DNA of 64,000 nt from assembly GCA_944325355.1 (NCBI GenBank), contig CALUZS010000003.1:62001-126000 (forward strand). Direction: 5' to 3'. The translations under genes were made by a program, and so were the position numbers. Shown in pieces: positions 45,602-54,096 of this stretch. Numbering within the stretch: the stretch's first letter is position 1; every line of letters begins with the position of its first letter. This stretch comes from an uncultured Parabacteroides sp. Lineage in GTDB: Bacteria > Bacteroidota > Bacteroidia > Bacteroidales > Tannerellaceae. The notes below the pieces were generated by a model. The model did no database searches. It saw only the letters and a program-made list of their open reading frames with translations, and was not told the origin of the DNA.

Positions 45602-45997
45602 ATGCAACAAATCAACAACACATTACTTGACCAAGTATCCCGTCAAGCCCAAGAATCTCCGCGTTTACGTATGAATCATAATTTTCATGATTCTTTAGAT
45701 GCAAAGGCTCAACGTTTGCTGAATGCGTTGGAACCGGGAACAATTTTACCGATACATCGTCATCCTCATACGGCGGAAACTTACTTGTTGTTACGGGGAA
45801 AGATACGGGTAATGTTTTATAATGATCGGAAAGAAGAAACAGAATCGGTTGTATTAGATCCGTTAAATGGATGTTTTGGTGTACATATCCCGGCTAATCA
45901 ATGGCATACATTGGAGGTGCTGGAAAGTGGTTCTGTCCTGTTTGAAGTGAAAGACGGTCCTTATACACCTTTAGACGAGAAAGATATATTAAAATAG
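45602..45997 (+). CDS. wbuC: WbuC-family cupin metalloprotein
   Basis: 131-residue single cupin domain. QAQESPRLRMNHNFHDSLDA at the N-terminus and LPIHRHPHTAETYLLLRGKI (metal-binding His/Glu) followed by GVHIPANQWHTLEVLESGSV identify the WbuC family. WbuC occurs beside wbuB in O-antigen clusters of L-FucNAc type; its reaction is unknown. Here it follows the WbpV-like gene by 2 bases. Confidence 0.88.
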   Translation: MQQINNTLLDQVSRQAQESPRLRMNHNFHDSLDAKAQRLLNALEPGTILPIHRHPHTAETYLLLRGKIRVMFYNDRKEETESVVLDPLNGCFGVHIPANQWHTLEVLESGSVLFEVKDGPYTPLDEKDILK

Positions 45998-46011
45998 TGG
46001 AAATTTGAGAG

Positions 46012-46962
46012 ATGATGTTTTATTTGCTTCTTTTTGTCCTATTATTGTTGGCGGAATTATTGTATTTCCGGATAGCAGATAAATTCAATATTATAGACAA
46101 ACCGAATCAGCGGTCTTCTCATACTCGTATTACGCTACGGGGTGGAGGTATTGTTTTCTATTTAGGTTCTGTTGCTTATTTTATCAGTTGTGGTTTCCCT
46201 TATGGTTGGTTCTTATTGGGATTGACTTTAATAGCCGGAATAAGTTTTGCCGATGATATTCACTCGGTACCTAATCGCTATCGTCTGTTGTGTCAGTTCT
46301 CGGCGATGTTGTTGATGTTTTATCAGTGGGGATTGTTAACAGCTTATCCTTGGTGGTATATCTTAATAGCCTGGATTGTCTGTACCGGTATTATTAATGC
46401 TTATAATTTTATGGATGGAATTAATGGTATTACAGGAGGTTATTCCTTAGCCGTCTTGTCGGCATTGGCTTATATCAATCATTTTGTAGTTCCCTTTATC
46501 GAACAGGAATATTTATTGATTCATATTCTTGCGGTATTGGTGTTCTGTATATTCAATTTCAGAACAAAGGCTAAATGCTTTGCCGGTGATGTGGGTTCTG
46601 TTTCCATCGCTTTTGTTATTCTATTTGCATTAGGCAAGTTGATTCTGGTAACAGGTGATTTGACTTATATCATTTTGTTGGCCGTTTATGGCGTGGATAG
46701 TGTGTTGACTATTGTTCATCGTTTGATGTTGCATGAAAATATAGGTCAGCCACATCGCAAGCATCTTTATCAGATTATGGCGAATGAACTGAAAGTTCCT
46801 CATGTGGTAGTAAGTTCTTTATATATGGTGGTACAAGCCGTTTTAGTGGTCGGGTTTGTTCTGTCCGGTTATCATTGGTGGTGTTTGGGAATATCCTTAA
46901 TTCTTCTATCTATTGTTTATGTAGGTTTTATGAAGAAATTTTTTTATTTGCATAAGACGTAA
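46012..46962 (+). CDS. WbpL/WecA-like polyprenyl-phosphate HexNAc-1-phosphate transferase (initiating)
   Basis: Integral-membrane enzyme with about 9 to 10 hydrophobic segments that links the first sugar-1-phosphate to undecaprenyl phosphate. Conserved cytoplasmic loops: IIDKPNQRSSHTRITLRGGG, SFADDIHSVPNRYRLLCQF (Asp-Asp), NAYNFMDGINGITGG, AGDVGSVSIAF and the basic HRKHLYQIM. This pattern is the MraY/WecA/WbpL family; WbpL uses UDP-FucNAc or UDP-QuiNAc, which the WbpM-like and WbpV-like enzymes can supply. Last gene of the capsule locus; a terminator follows. Confidence 0.9.
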   Translation: MMFYLLLFVLLLLAELLYFRIADKFNIIDKPNQRSSHTRITLRGGGIVFYLGSVAYFISCGFPYGWFLLGLTLIAGISFADDIHSVPNRYRLLCQFSAMLLMFYQWGLLTAYPWWYILIAWIVCTGIINAYNFMDGINGITGGYSLAVLSALAYINHFVVPFIEQEYLLIHILAVLVFCIFNFRTKAKCFAGDVGSVSIAFVILFALGKLILVTGDLTYIILLAVYGVDSVLTIVHRLMLHENIGQPHRKHLYQIMANELKVPHVVVSSLYMVVQAVLVVGFVLSGYHWWCLGISLILLSIVYVGFMKKFFYLHKT

Positions 46963-47037
46963 TGAAAAGAGTATCGGATTGAGGAAAATAAACTTTCGTT
47001 TTTATTAAATCTTTCTTGCTGAAAGACGTTGACTTCT

Positions 47038-47081
47038 CCCCGGAAAGCATGATTATTATTGCTTTGCCGGGGTGCTTTTTT
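47038..47081 (+). terminator. Intrinsic terminator at the end of the capsule locus
   Basis: CCCCGG (47038-47043) pairs with CCGGGG (47067-47072), extended by AAAGCA/TGCTTT, followed by GCTTTTTTA. It lies 76 bases after the last capsule gene. Confidence 0.8.
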
Positions 47082-47138
47082 ATGCGTTCCTTTGTGAAAT
47101 AGTGGAATCCGGATGCTCTGCAATTGCGGGAGTACGTG

Positions 47139-47146
47139 TATATTTG
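47139..47146 (+). promoter_or_regulatory. Candidate -7 box (TATATTTG) of the NAD(P)HX repair gene
   Basis: TATATTTG fits TAnnTTTG, 39 bases before the ATG at 47186 and just after the capsule terminator. The -33 region has only TCTG at 47117-47120 (18-base spacing). Confidence 0.45.
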
Positions 47147-47185
47147 TGCTCTATAAAGATTAAGCTTAATTAGGAGATTACGATT

Positions 47186-48706
47186 ATGTATAAAATATTT
47201 CCGGTAGAGAAGGTAAAATTATTAGATGAATATACAATCCAACATGAACCGATTGCTTCCATTGATTTGGTAGAACGAGCAGCGAATCTGTTTGTTCATG
47301 AATTTTGTAGGATTTATTCCAAGCAACAACCTGTCTATATTTTTGCAGGACCTGGTAATAATGGCGCTGATGCGTTGGCTATTGCCCGGATTCTGACAAG
47401 CGAATCGTATAAGGTACGGGTCTACTTGTTTAATCCGACCGGACGTTTGTCTCCGGATTGTGAGATGAATCTGAAAAGGTTACGTGAGCTTGAGATTAAA
47501 TGTGAGCTTAAAGAGATACATATCGGGGATGATTTCGTGCTTCCGGAGCTATCAGGGAATGATATTGTTATCGACGGGTTGTTTGGCTCGGGACTGAACC
47601 GTCCCCTTGGCGGTGCTTTTACCGGAATCGTCCGTTTTATAAACAGCTCGGCAGCCACTGTTGTTTCTGTCGATATGCCTTCCGGGCTATTCGGCGAGGA
47701 CAACCGGCAGAATGACACCGGCAATATTATAAATGCGGATTTGACTTTGACGTTCGGGTTTCCAAAGCTTGCCTTTTTGTTCCCGGAGAATGAGAAGTAT
47801 GTAGGGGAATGGAAGGTGTTGGATATTGCATTGCATCCGGATGCTTTGAAACAGGTTGCCAGTGGATATGCGATGGTGGAAGAAGAGGATGTTTCGGAGA
47901 CGGTACGTCCGAGAAGCCGTTTTGCGCATAAGGGTACTTTCGGGCATGCATTGTTGATTGCCGGGAGTGCCGGTAAGATGGGTGCAGCGTTGCTTGCTGC
48001 ACGGGCATGCTTGCGCAGCGGAGCCGGATTGATAACTGCTCATATACCACAACGAGGGGAGATGGTGTTTCAGACCGCATTCCCGGAGTGTATGGTGAGT
48101 TTTGACGAACATACGGAGCATTTCTCATCTGTACCGGAATTGGAACGTTACAGTGCGGTTGGTATCGGACCGGGATTAGGGCAACATGATGATTCGGTCA
48201 AGGCATTCAGTGAGTTGCTTTCAAGGATAAATAAACCGATGGTAGCTGATGCTGATGCCATTAATATCCTTGCCGGAAACCGCGACTTGCTTGATAAACT
48301 ACCGGAAAGGAGTATCCTGACACCACATCCGAAGGAGTTCGACCGATTAGCTGGAGCCAGTGTTACTGCGTTCGAACGCCTGTCGAAGGCAATTGCTTTT
48401 GCCAAAGAACATAAAGTTTGTATTGTCTTGAAAGGAGCTTATACAGCCGTCTGCACTACCTCAGGGAATGTCTATTTCAATAGTACGGGAAACAGCGGTA
48501 TGGCTACGGCAGGTAGTGGAGATGTTCTTACGGGAATTATATTGTCGTTGTTGTCGCAAGGGTATGAACCGGAAGAAGCGGCAGTTGTGGGTGTTTTCAT
48601 TCATGGGGCAGCAGGCGATTTGGCGGCGGCTGTGCATTCGCAGGAAAGCATGATAGCCGGCGATATGACAGATATGCTGGGACGGGTTTTTAAACAGATT
48701 AAATAA
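47186..48706 (+). CDS. nnr: Bifunctional NAD(P)H-hydrate epimerase / ADP-dependent dehydratase
   Basis: Repairs damaged NADHX/NADPHX. N-terminal YjeF_N epimerase domain (residues about 1-215): PVYIFAGPGNNGADALAIAR and VIDGLFGSGLNRPL. C-terminal ribokinase-like dehydratase (about 225-505): HKGTFGHALLIAGSAGKMGA, GIGPGLGQ, DADAINILA, LTPHPKEFDRLAG and NSTGNSGMATAGSGDVLTGI. 506 residues is the normal fusion size. Stands as its own unit after the capsule locus. Confidence 0.93.
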   Translation: MYKIFPVEKVKLLDEYTIQHEPIASIDLVERAANLFVHEFCRIYSKQQPVYIFAGPGNNGADALAIARILTSESYKVRVYLFNPTGRLSPDCEMNLKRLRELEIKCELKEIHIGDDFVLPELSGNDIVIDGLFGSGLNRPLGGAFTGIVRFINSSAATVVSVDMPSGLFGEDNRQNDTGNIINADLTLTFGFPKLAFLFPENEKYVGEWKVLDIALHPDALKQVASGYAMVEEEDVSETVRPRSRFAHKGTFGHALLIAGSAGKMGAALLAARACLRSGAGLITAHIPQRGEMVFQTAFPECMVSFDEHTEHFSSVPELERYSAVGIGPGLGQHDDSVKAFSELLSRINKPMVADADAINILAGNRDLLDKLPERSILTPHPKEFDRLAGASVTAFERLSKAIAFAKEHKVCIVLKGAYTAVCTTSGNVYFNSTGNSGMATAGSGDVLTGIILSLLSQGYEPEEAAVVGVFIHGAAGDLAAAVHSQESMIAGDMTDMLGRVFKQIK

Positions 48707-48711
48707 ATAAG

Positions 48712-48743
48712 TTTGTTATGCTAAAAAAGATTTCATAGTTTTG
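48712..48743 (+). promoter_or_regulatory. Bacteroidales-type promoter of the DUF4831 gene
   Basis: TTTG (48712-48715) and TAGTTTTG (48736-48743) with 20-base spacing match the -33/-7 consensus; the ATG is at 48780. The -7 box lies inside a small inverted repeat (GATTTCA and TGAAATC). Confidence 0.7.
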
Positions 48744-48779
48744 TGAAATCATAATGATGTATATCAAACAATTTTCTTT

Positions 48780-49850
48780 ATGAAAAAGATAATTATAGTT
48801 GCGGGATTATTGCTCTCTTTACCGGGTTTGTCCCAAACGAAGGTCGTGAAAAAGAATGCCGTAAAGGCAAATGATTTCGGAATTGTTTACTCTTTGCCGA
48901 AAACATTGTTGACCGTTGATGCGGAGGTTACGAAAGTCTCTTGCAAGGCAGGTCCGTATTACCAGTACGCAGAAAAGTATTTAGGAGTAAAAGATATTGT
49001 GACAGAAGATCGGGTTTATTATGAACTGGGAAAAATATCGTTGGAAAATCATGGTATTCCGGATAAGGATGCAACGTATATGATTCAGTTCAAACAGAAA
49101 ACGGTCGCTCCCTTTGCCTATCTGACGGAAGATGGTCTGTTGTGTTCCATCAATGCTGTTTATAAACCGGACAGTACATCCAAAAAGAAAGAGGTAAGCA
49201 AACAGCAACCGGTAACATCGTCGAGCGACCAGGCATCGGTCTATTCGGAAGAGTTGCTGATGGCGGGCTCAATGGCGAAACAGGCGGAAGTGGCTGCCAA
49301 ACAGATTTACCGGATACGGGAGAGTCGTTTGAACATACTGACGGGTGAAGTGGATAATTTGCCGCCTGACGGTGATGCCATGAAGATTGTCATACAGCAG
49401 TTGGAAGAGCAGGAGCGGATACTGACCGAACTGTTTACTGGCATCAAAACTCGGGAAGTGATTCATTATGCCGTTGACATTGAACCGACAGAAAGTTTGG
49501 AAAAGGAGGTACTTTTCCGCTTTTCTAAAAAATTGGGAATTGTTGATGCCGATGATTTGGGTGGAGCCCCGGTCTATTTAAATTTGAAAGCCTTGGAAAA
49601 GCAATCTCAGCTCGATCCTAAAGAAGCAGAGAAAAAGGAGAAATCGATGAAAGGAATCGTATATAATGTACCCGGTAAGGCAGAGGTGGAAATTCTCTTT
49701 GACAAGAAGTCTCTTTTTAAAGGAGATGTGATGGTAACACAGTTTGGCTATCGGGAGGAACTTACTCCGGTGATGCTTGAAGATAAGAAAGCGCCAGTGA
49801 AAGTTTATTTTTATCCGGAAACGGGAGCGATTAAACAGATTATACAATAA
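48780..49850 (+). CDS. Secreted DUF4831 family protein
   Basis: Signal peptide of about 18 residues (LLLSLPGLSQ). The mature 338 residues match the DUF4831 pattern known from Bacteroidetes: IVYSLPKTLLTVDAEVTKV, GPYYQYAEKYLGVKDI, AYLTEDGLLCSINA, KQIYRIRESRLNILTGEVDN (x-R-x-x-R-x-x-L-x-x-G) and a C-terminal TGAIKQI. The family is thought to be periplasmic or outer-membrane associated; no biochemical function is known to me. A peptide transporter follows 31 bases downstream. Confidence 0.85.
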   Translation: MKKIIIVAGLLLSLPGLSQTKVVKKNAVKANDFGIVYSLPKTLLTVDAEVTKVSCKAGPYYQYAEKYLGVKDIVTEDRVYYELGKISLENHGIPDKDATYMIQFKQKTVAPFAYLTEDGLLCSINAVYKPDSTSKKKEVSKQQPVTSSSDQASVYSEELLMAGSMAKQAEVAAKQIYRIRESRLNILTGEVDNLPPDGDAMKIVIQQLEEQERILTELFTGIKTREVIHYAVDIEPTESLEKEVLFRFSKKLGIVDADDLGGAPVYLNLKALEKQSQLDPKEAEKKEKSMKGIVYNVPGKAEVEILFDKKSLFKGDVMVTQFGYREELTPVMLEDKKAPVKVYFYPETGAIKQIIQ

Positions 49851-49881
49851 CAAATTTTAGATAGTAAAAGATTATAATATC

Positions 49882-51411
49882 ATGTTTGAAGGACAACCAA
49901 AAGGGCTATACGCATTAGCACTTGCCAATACGGGAGAGCGTTTTGGCTATTATACGATGCTTGCTATTTTCGTACTTTTTTTAAAAGCCAATTTCGGATT
50001 GTCGGCAGGTGTTGCCGGCACGATTTATTCAACGTTTTTGGCTTTAGTTTATTTTTTGCCGTTTATCGGAGGTATCTTGGCAGACAAGTTTGGCTATGGA
50101 AAGATGGTGACGATAGGTATTGTAGCCATGTTTGCCGGTTATGTATTGTTGGCCTTGCCATTGGGCAGCGGGACATTCGCATTGATATGCATGTTTGCTG
50201 CGTTGTTGGTAATCAGTACCGGCACAGGATTGTTTAAAGGCAATTTGCAGGTAATGGTCGGGAATTTGTATGATTCCCCGGAATATGCTTCGAAACGGGA
50301 TTCGGCATTCAGCATATTTTATATGGCTATAAATATCGGAGCATTGTTTGCACCTTCGGCTGCCGTAGGCATTATGGATTATGCTCAACAGAGACTGGGC
50401 GTAAGTGTAAATGATTCGTATCATTTTGCTTTTGCTGTGGCTTGTGTATCCCTGATTGTTTCGATGTTGATTTATTACGGCTTCCGTAAAACATTCCGGC
50501 ATGTGGAAGGTGGAACGAAAGTTGCCGGTGGAACAAAGACTGCGGAGAATACCGCAGAAGAACTTTCCCCGAAAGAAACGCAAGAGCGCATTGTCGCTTT
50601 GTGCTTGGTTTTTGCCGTTGTGATTTTCTTCTGGATGGCATTCCATCAGAATGGTCTGACATTGACATATTTTGCCGATGAATTTACGGCGAAAAGTTCT
50701 ACGGGCTTGGAAAGTATGATGTTCGATGTTTGGAACTTGGTTGCTGTAATCTTCATAGTATATGCAGGCTTTTCGTTGGTCCAGTCTGCAAGCGGCAGGG
50801 CAAAAGTGATTTCTGCTTTGGTGATTTTGCTGGCGTTAGGATTTTTAGGATACCGTTATAGTGTATTGGATGGAGAAACAGCTGTCAATGCTCCAATATT
50901 CCAGCAATTCAATCCTTTCTTTGTCGTTGCACTGACTCCGGTCTCTATGGCAATTTTTTCTTCATTGGCACGGAAAGGCAAGGAGCCTTCGGCACCGCGT
51001 AAGATAGGATTGGGAATGTTGGTTGCAGCCTGCGGATTTATTGTAATGATGTTTGCATCGTTCGGCTTGTTGACTCCGGATGCCCAAGCGGCAGCCGTTA
51101 CAGAGGGAAAGGCGTCTTTTGTGTCGCCCAATTGGTTGGTTTCTACTTATCTGGTACTCACATTCGGTGAGTTGTTGTTGTCTCCGATGGGAATTTCGTT
51201 CGTCTCGAAAGTGGCTCCTCCTAAATATAAAGGAATGATGATGGGGGGATGGTTCGTCTCGACTGCCGTAGGAAACTATCTGACGGCTGTGCCGGCTTGG
51301 TTATGGGGTGGTCTTCCTTTATGGATTGTTTGGGGCGTATTGGTTGCACTCTGTCTGTTATCTGCGGTATTTATCTTCTCGGTAATGAAACGCTTGGAAA
51401 AAGTAGCATAA
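49882..51411 (+). CDS. Proton-coupled oligopeptide transporter (POT/PTR2 family)
   Basis: MFS-fold di/tripeptide importer of the inner membrane, about 14 hydrophobic segments in 509 residues. The N-terminal NTGERFGYYTMLAIFVLFL carries the E-x-x-E-R-F/Y signature region in reduced form, FKGNLQVMVGNLY and SIFYMAINIGALFAPSAA are the PTR2 signatures, and FGELLLSPMGISFVSKVAPP is the conserved late motif. Suits an amino-acid/peptide-fermenting gut anaerobe. The bio leader begins directly after it. Confidence 0.92.
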   Translation: MFEGQPKGLYALALANTGERFGYYTMLAIFVLFLKANFGLSAGVAGTIYSTFLALVYFLPFIGGILADKFGYGKMVTIGIVAMFAGYVLLALPLGSGTFALICMFAALLVISTGTGLFKGNLQVMVGNLYDSPEYASKRDSAFSIFYMAINIGALFAPSAAVGIMDYAQQRLGVSVNDSYHFAFAVACVSLIVSMLIYYGFRKTFRHVEGGTKVAGGTKTAENTAEELSPKETQERIVALCLVFAVVIFFWMAFHQNGLTLTYFADEFTAKSSTGLESMMFDVWNLVAVIFIVYAGFSLVQSASGRAKVISALVILLALGFLGYRYSVLDGETAVNAPIFQQFNPFFVVALTPVSMAIFSSLARKGKEPSAPRKIGLGMLVAACGFIVMMFASFGLLTPDAQAAAVTEGKASFVSPNWLVSTYLVLTFGELLLSPMGISFVSKVAPPKYKGMMMGGWFVSTAVGNYLTAVPAWLWGGLPLWIVWGVLVALCLLSAVFIFSVMKRLEKVA

Positions 51412-51421
51412 TAATTCGGTT

Positions 51422-51844
51422 ATGAGGGGAAAGCAGTATGCAATGGCAAAGGCAGTGGTACGGTTCCGCAGATGGAGTCGTAAAGGATATGCTGCGTTTG
51501 TCAGTCGTCAACGGATTGTTACAATCGGTATGCTGGCAGCTTCTCTCGCCGAGCGGTTTCAGAAGAAGAATCTTTCTTTGCATAGCCGTCCTTCAGCAGA
51601 TAGTTCCCGCTCTGCTTTTTTAATTGCGGATACTCCTTATCCTGACGATTTCTTCAGGGAAGGTGAAATAGATGTACAGCCATTATTGTGCCCGTATGTC
51701 CCGGAACTTCTGTTGGATTCGGAGGGAAAGAAATGTAATTGGAGTATTTTATATATGAGTTTAACCTGTGACGGAATGTCTCATCTTCGGATGGGGCATT
51801 CCGTTTTTTATTTTTATAGTGTCCATGACGATAGAAAGTATTAA
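51422..51844 (+). CDS. Small uncharacterised ORF in the bioB leader
   Basis: 140 codons from ATG 51422 to TAA 51842. The N-terminal part (AVVRFRRWSRKGYAAFVSRQRIVTIGMLAASLAER) is quoted in pieces: RFRRWSRKGYAAF followed by VTIGML. From memory, this basic RxxSRKxYAxF pattern resembles the extended signal region of BtuB-like TonB-dependent receptors and some small Bacteroidales proteins; this is not verified. The last 25 codons run through a strong terminator hairpin (51771-51815) and the ORF overlaps bioB by 20 bases, so the 3' half may not be translated. It could be a leader ORF for attenuation, a receptor remnant, or a true small protein. Confidence 0.45.
   Translation: MRGKQYAMAKAVVRFRRWSRKGYAAFVSRQRIVTIGMLAASLAERFQKKNLSLHSRPSADSSRSAFLIADTPYPDDFFREGEIDVQPLLCPYVPELLLDSEGKKCNWSILYMSLTCDGMSHLRMGHSVFYFYSVHDDRKY
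51771..51815 (+). terminator. Terminator/attenuator hairpin directly in front of bioB
   Basis: A 15-bp continuous stem (51771-51785 with 51790-51804, two G-T pairs) closed by the very stable C(TTCG)G tetraloop, followed by TTTTTTATTTTT. It ends 9 bases before the bioB ATG, with no separate Shine-Dalgarno-like purine run in between. A promoter for bioB must lie upstream, so the hairpin should sit in the bio leader and could control read-through. Confidence 0.88.
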
Positions 51845-52802
51845 GGAGCAAGTTATCGGCGGCAAGCCTGCCAATGAGGAACAAGCCGTTTTTTTGACGG
51901 AATGTCCCGACAAAGAGTCGCTTTATCAGGCTGCGCATGAAATCACTTGCGCGTGTATGGGGAACAAGTTCGATACTTGTTCCATCATAAATGCCAAGAG
52001 CGGGAATTGCAGTGAAGACTGCAAGTGGTGTGCACAATCATCCTTTTATAAAACAAATGTAGAGTTATATCCTTTGCTTCCGCTGGAAGAGTGCTTGCGC
52101 CATGCTCTCCGGAACGACCAACAGGGCATTCGCCGGTTCGCTCTGGTTACAAGTGGGAAAAAAGTTACCCGAAAAGATTTGGAAAAGATTGTTGGGATTA
52201 TAAAGGAGATAAAGAAACGTACAGGAATACACTGTTGTGCTTCGATGGGACTTCTCCGGGAAGAGGAATTACAGGCACTTTTTGATGCAGGTGTGGAAAA
52301 CTATCACTGCAATATAGAAACAGCGCCGTCGTATTTCGGAAAGTTATGTACGACACATACCACGTTACAGAAGATGGAGACTATAAATATGGCACGTAAG
52401 ATAGGATTCCGTATCTGCTCCGGTGGGATTATCGGGATGGGAGAGACCATGAAGCAGCGTATAGAAATGGCTGTGTTTTTGCAAAAAGCGGGAATTTTGT
52501 CCATCCCGTTGAATATTTTGCATCCGATACCTGGAACCCCGTTGGAAGATACTGCACCTCTTTCTGAGGAGGAGCTGCTGATAACGGTTGCCATGTTCCG
52601 CTTTACGAATCCGAAGGCATTCCTTCGCTTCTCCGGCGGCCGCGCAAGATTGAGCGAAGCGCTGCAGAAGAAATTTTTATTTGCTGGAATAAATTCTGCA
52701 ATAACCGGCGACTTGCTGACGACTGCCGGATGCAGCACAGAAAAAGATTTCAGCATGTTTAAAGATGCAGGTTACGATATTTCAGTTAATACAGATTGGT
52801 AA
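51825..52802 (+). CDS. bioB: Biotin synthase
   Basis: Radical-SAM enzyme inserting sulfur into dethiobiotin. The cluster motif is [14 protein letters not shown] (C-x3-C-x2-C), then [52 protein letters not shown] and [13 protein letters not shown]. Start ATG 51825 gives 325 residues; a longer upstream reading through the terminator has no family support. First gene of bioBAFGCD; bioA starts one base after its stop. Confidence 0.95.
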   Translation: MTIESIKEQVIGGKPANEEQAVFLTECPDKESLYQAAHEITCACMGNKFDTCSIINAKSGNCSEDCKWCAQSSFYKTNVELYPLLPLEECLRHALRNDQQGIRRFALVTSGKKVTRKDLEKIVGIIKEIKKRTGIHCCASMGLLREEELQALFDAGVENYHCNIETAPSYFGKLCTTHTTLQKMETINMARKIGFRICSGGIIGMGETMKQRIEMAVFLQKAGILSIPLNILHPIPGTPLEDTAPLSEEELLITVAMFRFTNPKAFLRFSGGRARLSEALQKKFLFAGINSAITGDLLTTAGCSTEKDFSMFKDAGYDISVNTDW

Positions 52803-52803
52803 A

Positions 52804-54084
52804 ATGACAACACAAGAATTATTGGAGTTCGATCGTGAGCATGTCTGGCATCCTTATACGTCGACAATAAATCCGCTCCCGGTTTTTCCTGTGGAACGGG
52901 TAGATGGTGTTACAATTACATTGGCAGATGGTCGCCAGCTGATTGACGGCATGTCCTCGTGGTGGGCTGCGGTACATGGATATAACCATCCGGTATTGAA
53001 CAAGGCGGTCGAAGAACAGATACAGAAAATGAGTCATGTCATGTTCGGAGGATTTACACATCGCCCGGCGGTAGAGTTGGCTGCGAAAATTTTGAAACTT
53101 GCACCTCCGTCGATGGATAAGTTGTTTTATGCCGACAGCGGTTCTGTGGCTGTGGAAGTGGCCATGAAAATGGCAATACAGTATTGGCAATCGCAAGGGT
53201 TTGGGGCTAAAAACCATTTTGCTACAATCCGCAGCGGTTATCATGGCGATACATGGCATGCGATGTCCGTCTGCGACCCGGTGACCGGAATGCACGGGAT
53301 TTTCAGCGGCGTGTTGCCTGTGCAATATTTTATTCCTCAGCCTTCGGTTAAGTATGGGGAAGCATGGGATGAGACAGCTATCCGTCCGTTGCAGGATTTG
53401 TTGGAAAAGAAATCGGATGAGATTGCGGCGCTTATCCTTGAACCGGTGGTGCAGGGTGCCGGGGGCATGTACTTTTATTCTCCGATGTTTTTGGTACGAG
53501 CCCGTGAGCTGTGCAACCGATATGGCGTTTTGTTGATATTCGATGAGATAGCTACGGGATTTGGTCGTACGGGGAAATTGTTTGCTTGGGAACATGCCGG
53601 GGTAGAACCTGATGTTATGTGTATAGGAAAGGCTTTGACTGGTGGTTATCTTACCTTGTCGGCTACTATGACTACGGGAAAAATTGCGGATACGATTTGT
53701 GCCGGAGAAGCAGGTTGTTTTATGCACGGTCCGACTTTTATGGCAAATCCGTTGGCGTGTGCTGTAGCATCGGCTTCTATTTCACTGCTTTTGGAAAGCA
53801 ATTGGCAACAAAAGGTGTTGTCGATAGAAAAACAGTTGAAGGATGAACTTTCTCCTGCGGTATCGTTCCGGGGCGTAGAAGAGGTGCGGGTGCTTGGTGC
53901 TATCGGGGTACTTGAGATGAAAGAACCTGTTGATATGGCTGTTCTTCAGCAACGGTTTGTGGAAGAAGGTATCTGGGTACGTCCTTTTGGCAGGTTGGTT
54001 TACTTGATGCCGCCGTTTATTATCACATCCGAGGAATTGAGTAGACTGACCCACGGCTTGTTAAAGGTAATCGGTGGCAAATAG
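52804..54084 (+). CDS. bioA: Adenosylmethionine-8-amino-7-oxononanoate aminotransferase
   Basis: PLP enzyme converting KAPA to DAPA with S-adenosylmethionine as amino donor. HVWHPYTS near the N-terminus, [15 protein letters not shown] (the W-W that binds substrates), [45 protein letters not shown] and the Lys of [11 protein letters not shown]. Start ATG 52804 gives 426 residues. Followed 12 bases later by bioF. Confidence 0.95.
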   Translation: MTTQELLEFDREHVWHPYTSTINPLPVFPVERVDGVTITLADGRQLIDGMSSWWAAVHGYNHPVLNKAVEEQIQKMSHVMFGGFTHRPAVELAAKILKLAPPSMDKLFYADSGSVAVEVAMKMAIQYWQSQGFGAKNHFATIRSGYHGDTWHAMSVCDPVTGMHGIFSGVLPVQYFIPQPSVKYGEAWDETAIRPLQDLLEKKSDEIAALILEPVVQGAGGMYFYSPMFLVRARELCNRYGVLLIFDEIATGFGRTGKLFAWEHAGVEPDVMCIGKALTGGYLTLSATMTTGKIADTICAGEAGCFMHGPTFMANPLACAVASASISLLLESNWQQKVLSIEKQLKDELSPAVSFRGVEEVRVLGAIGVLEMKEPVDMAVLQQRFVEEGIWVRPFGRLVYLMPPFIITSEELSRLTHGLLKVIGGK

Positions 54085-54096
54085 GAGATAGCAGAT

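Noticed and set aside
52819..53727. 302-codon minus-strand reading frame opposite bioA
   Set aside because: bioA is certain from its motifs; the antisense product has no recognisable domain and a composition of His/Arg/Cys/Ser as expected from a shadow.
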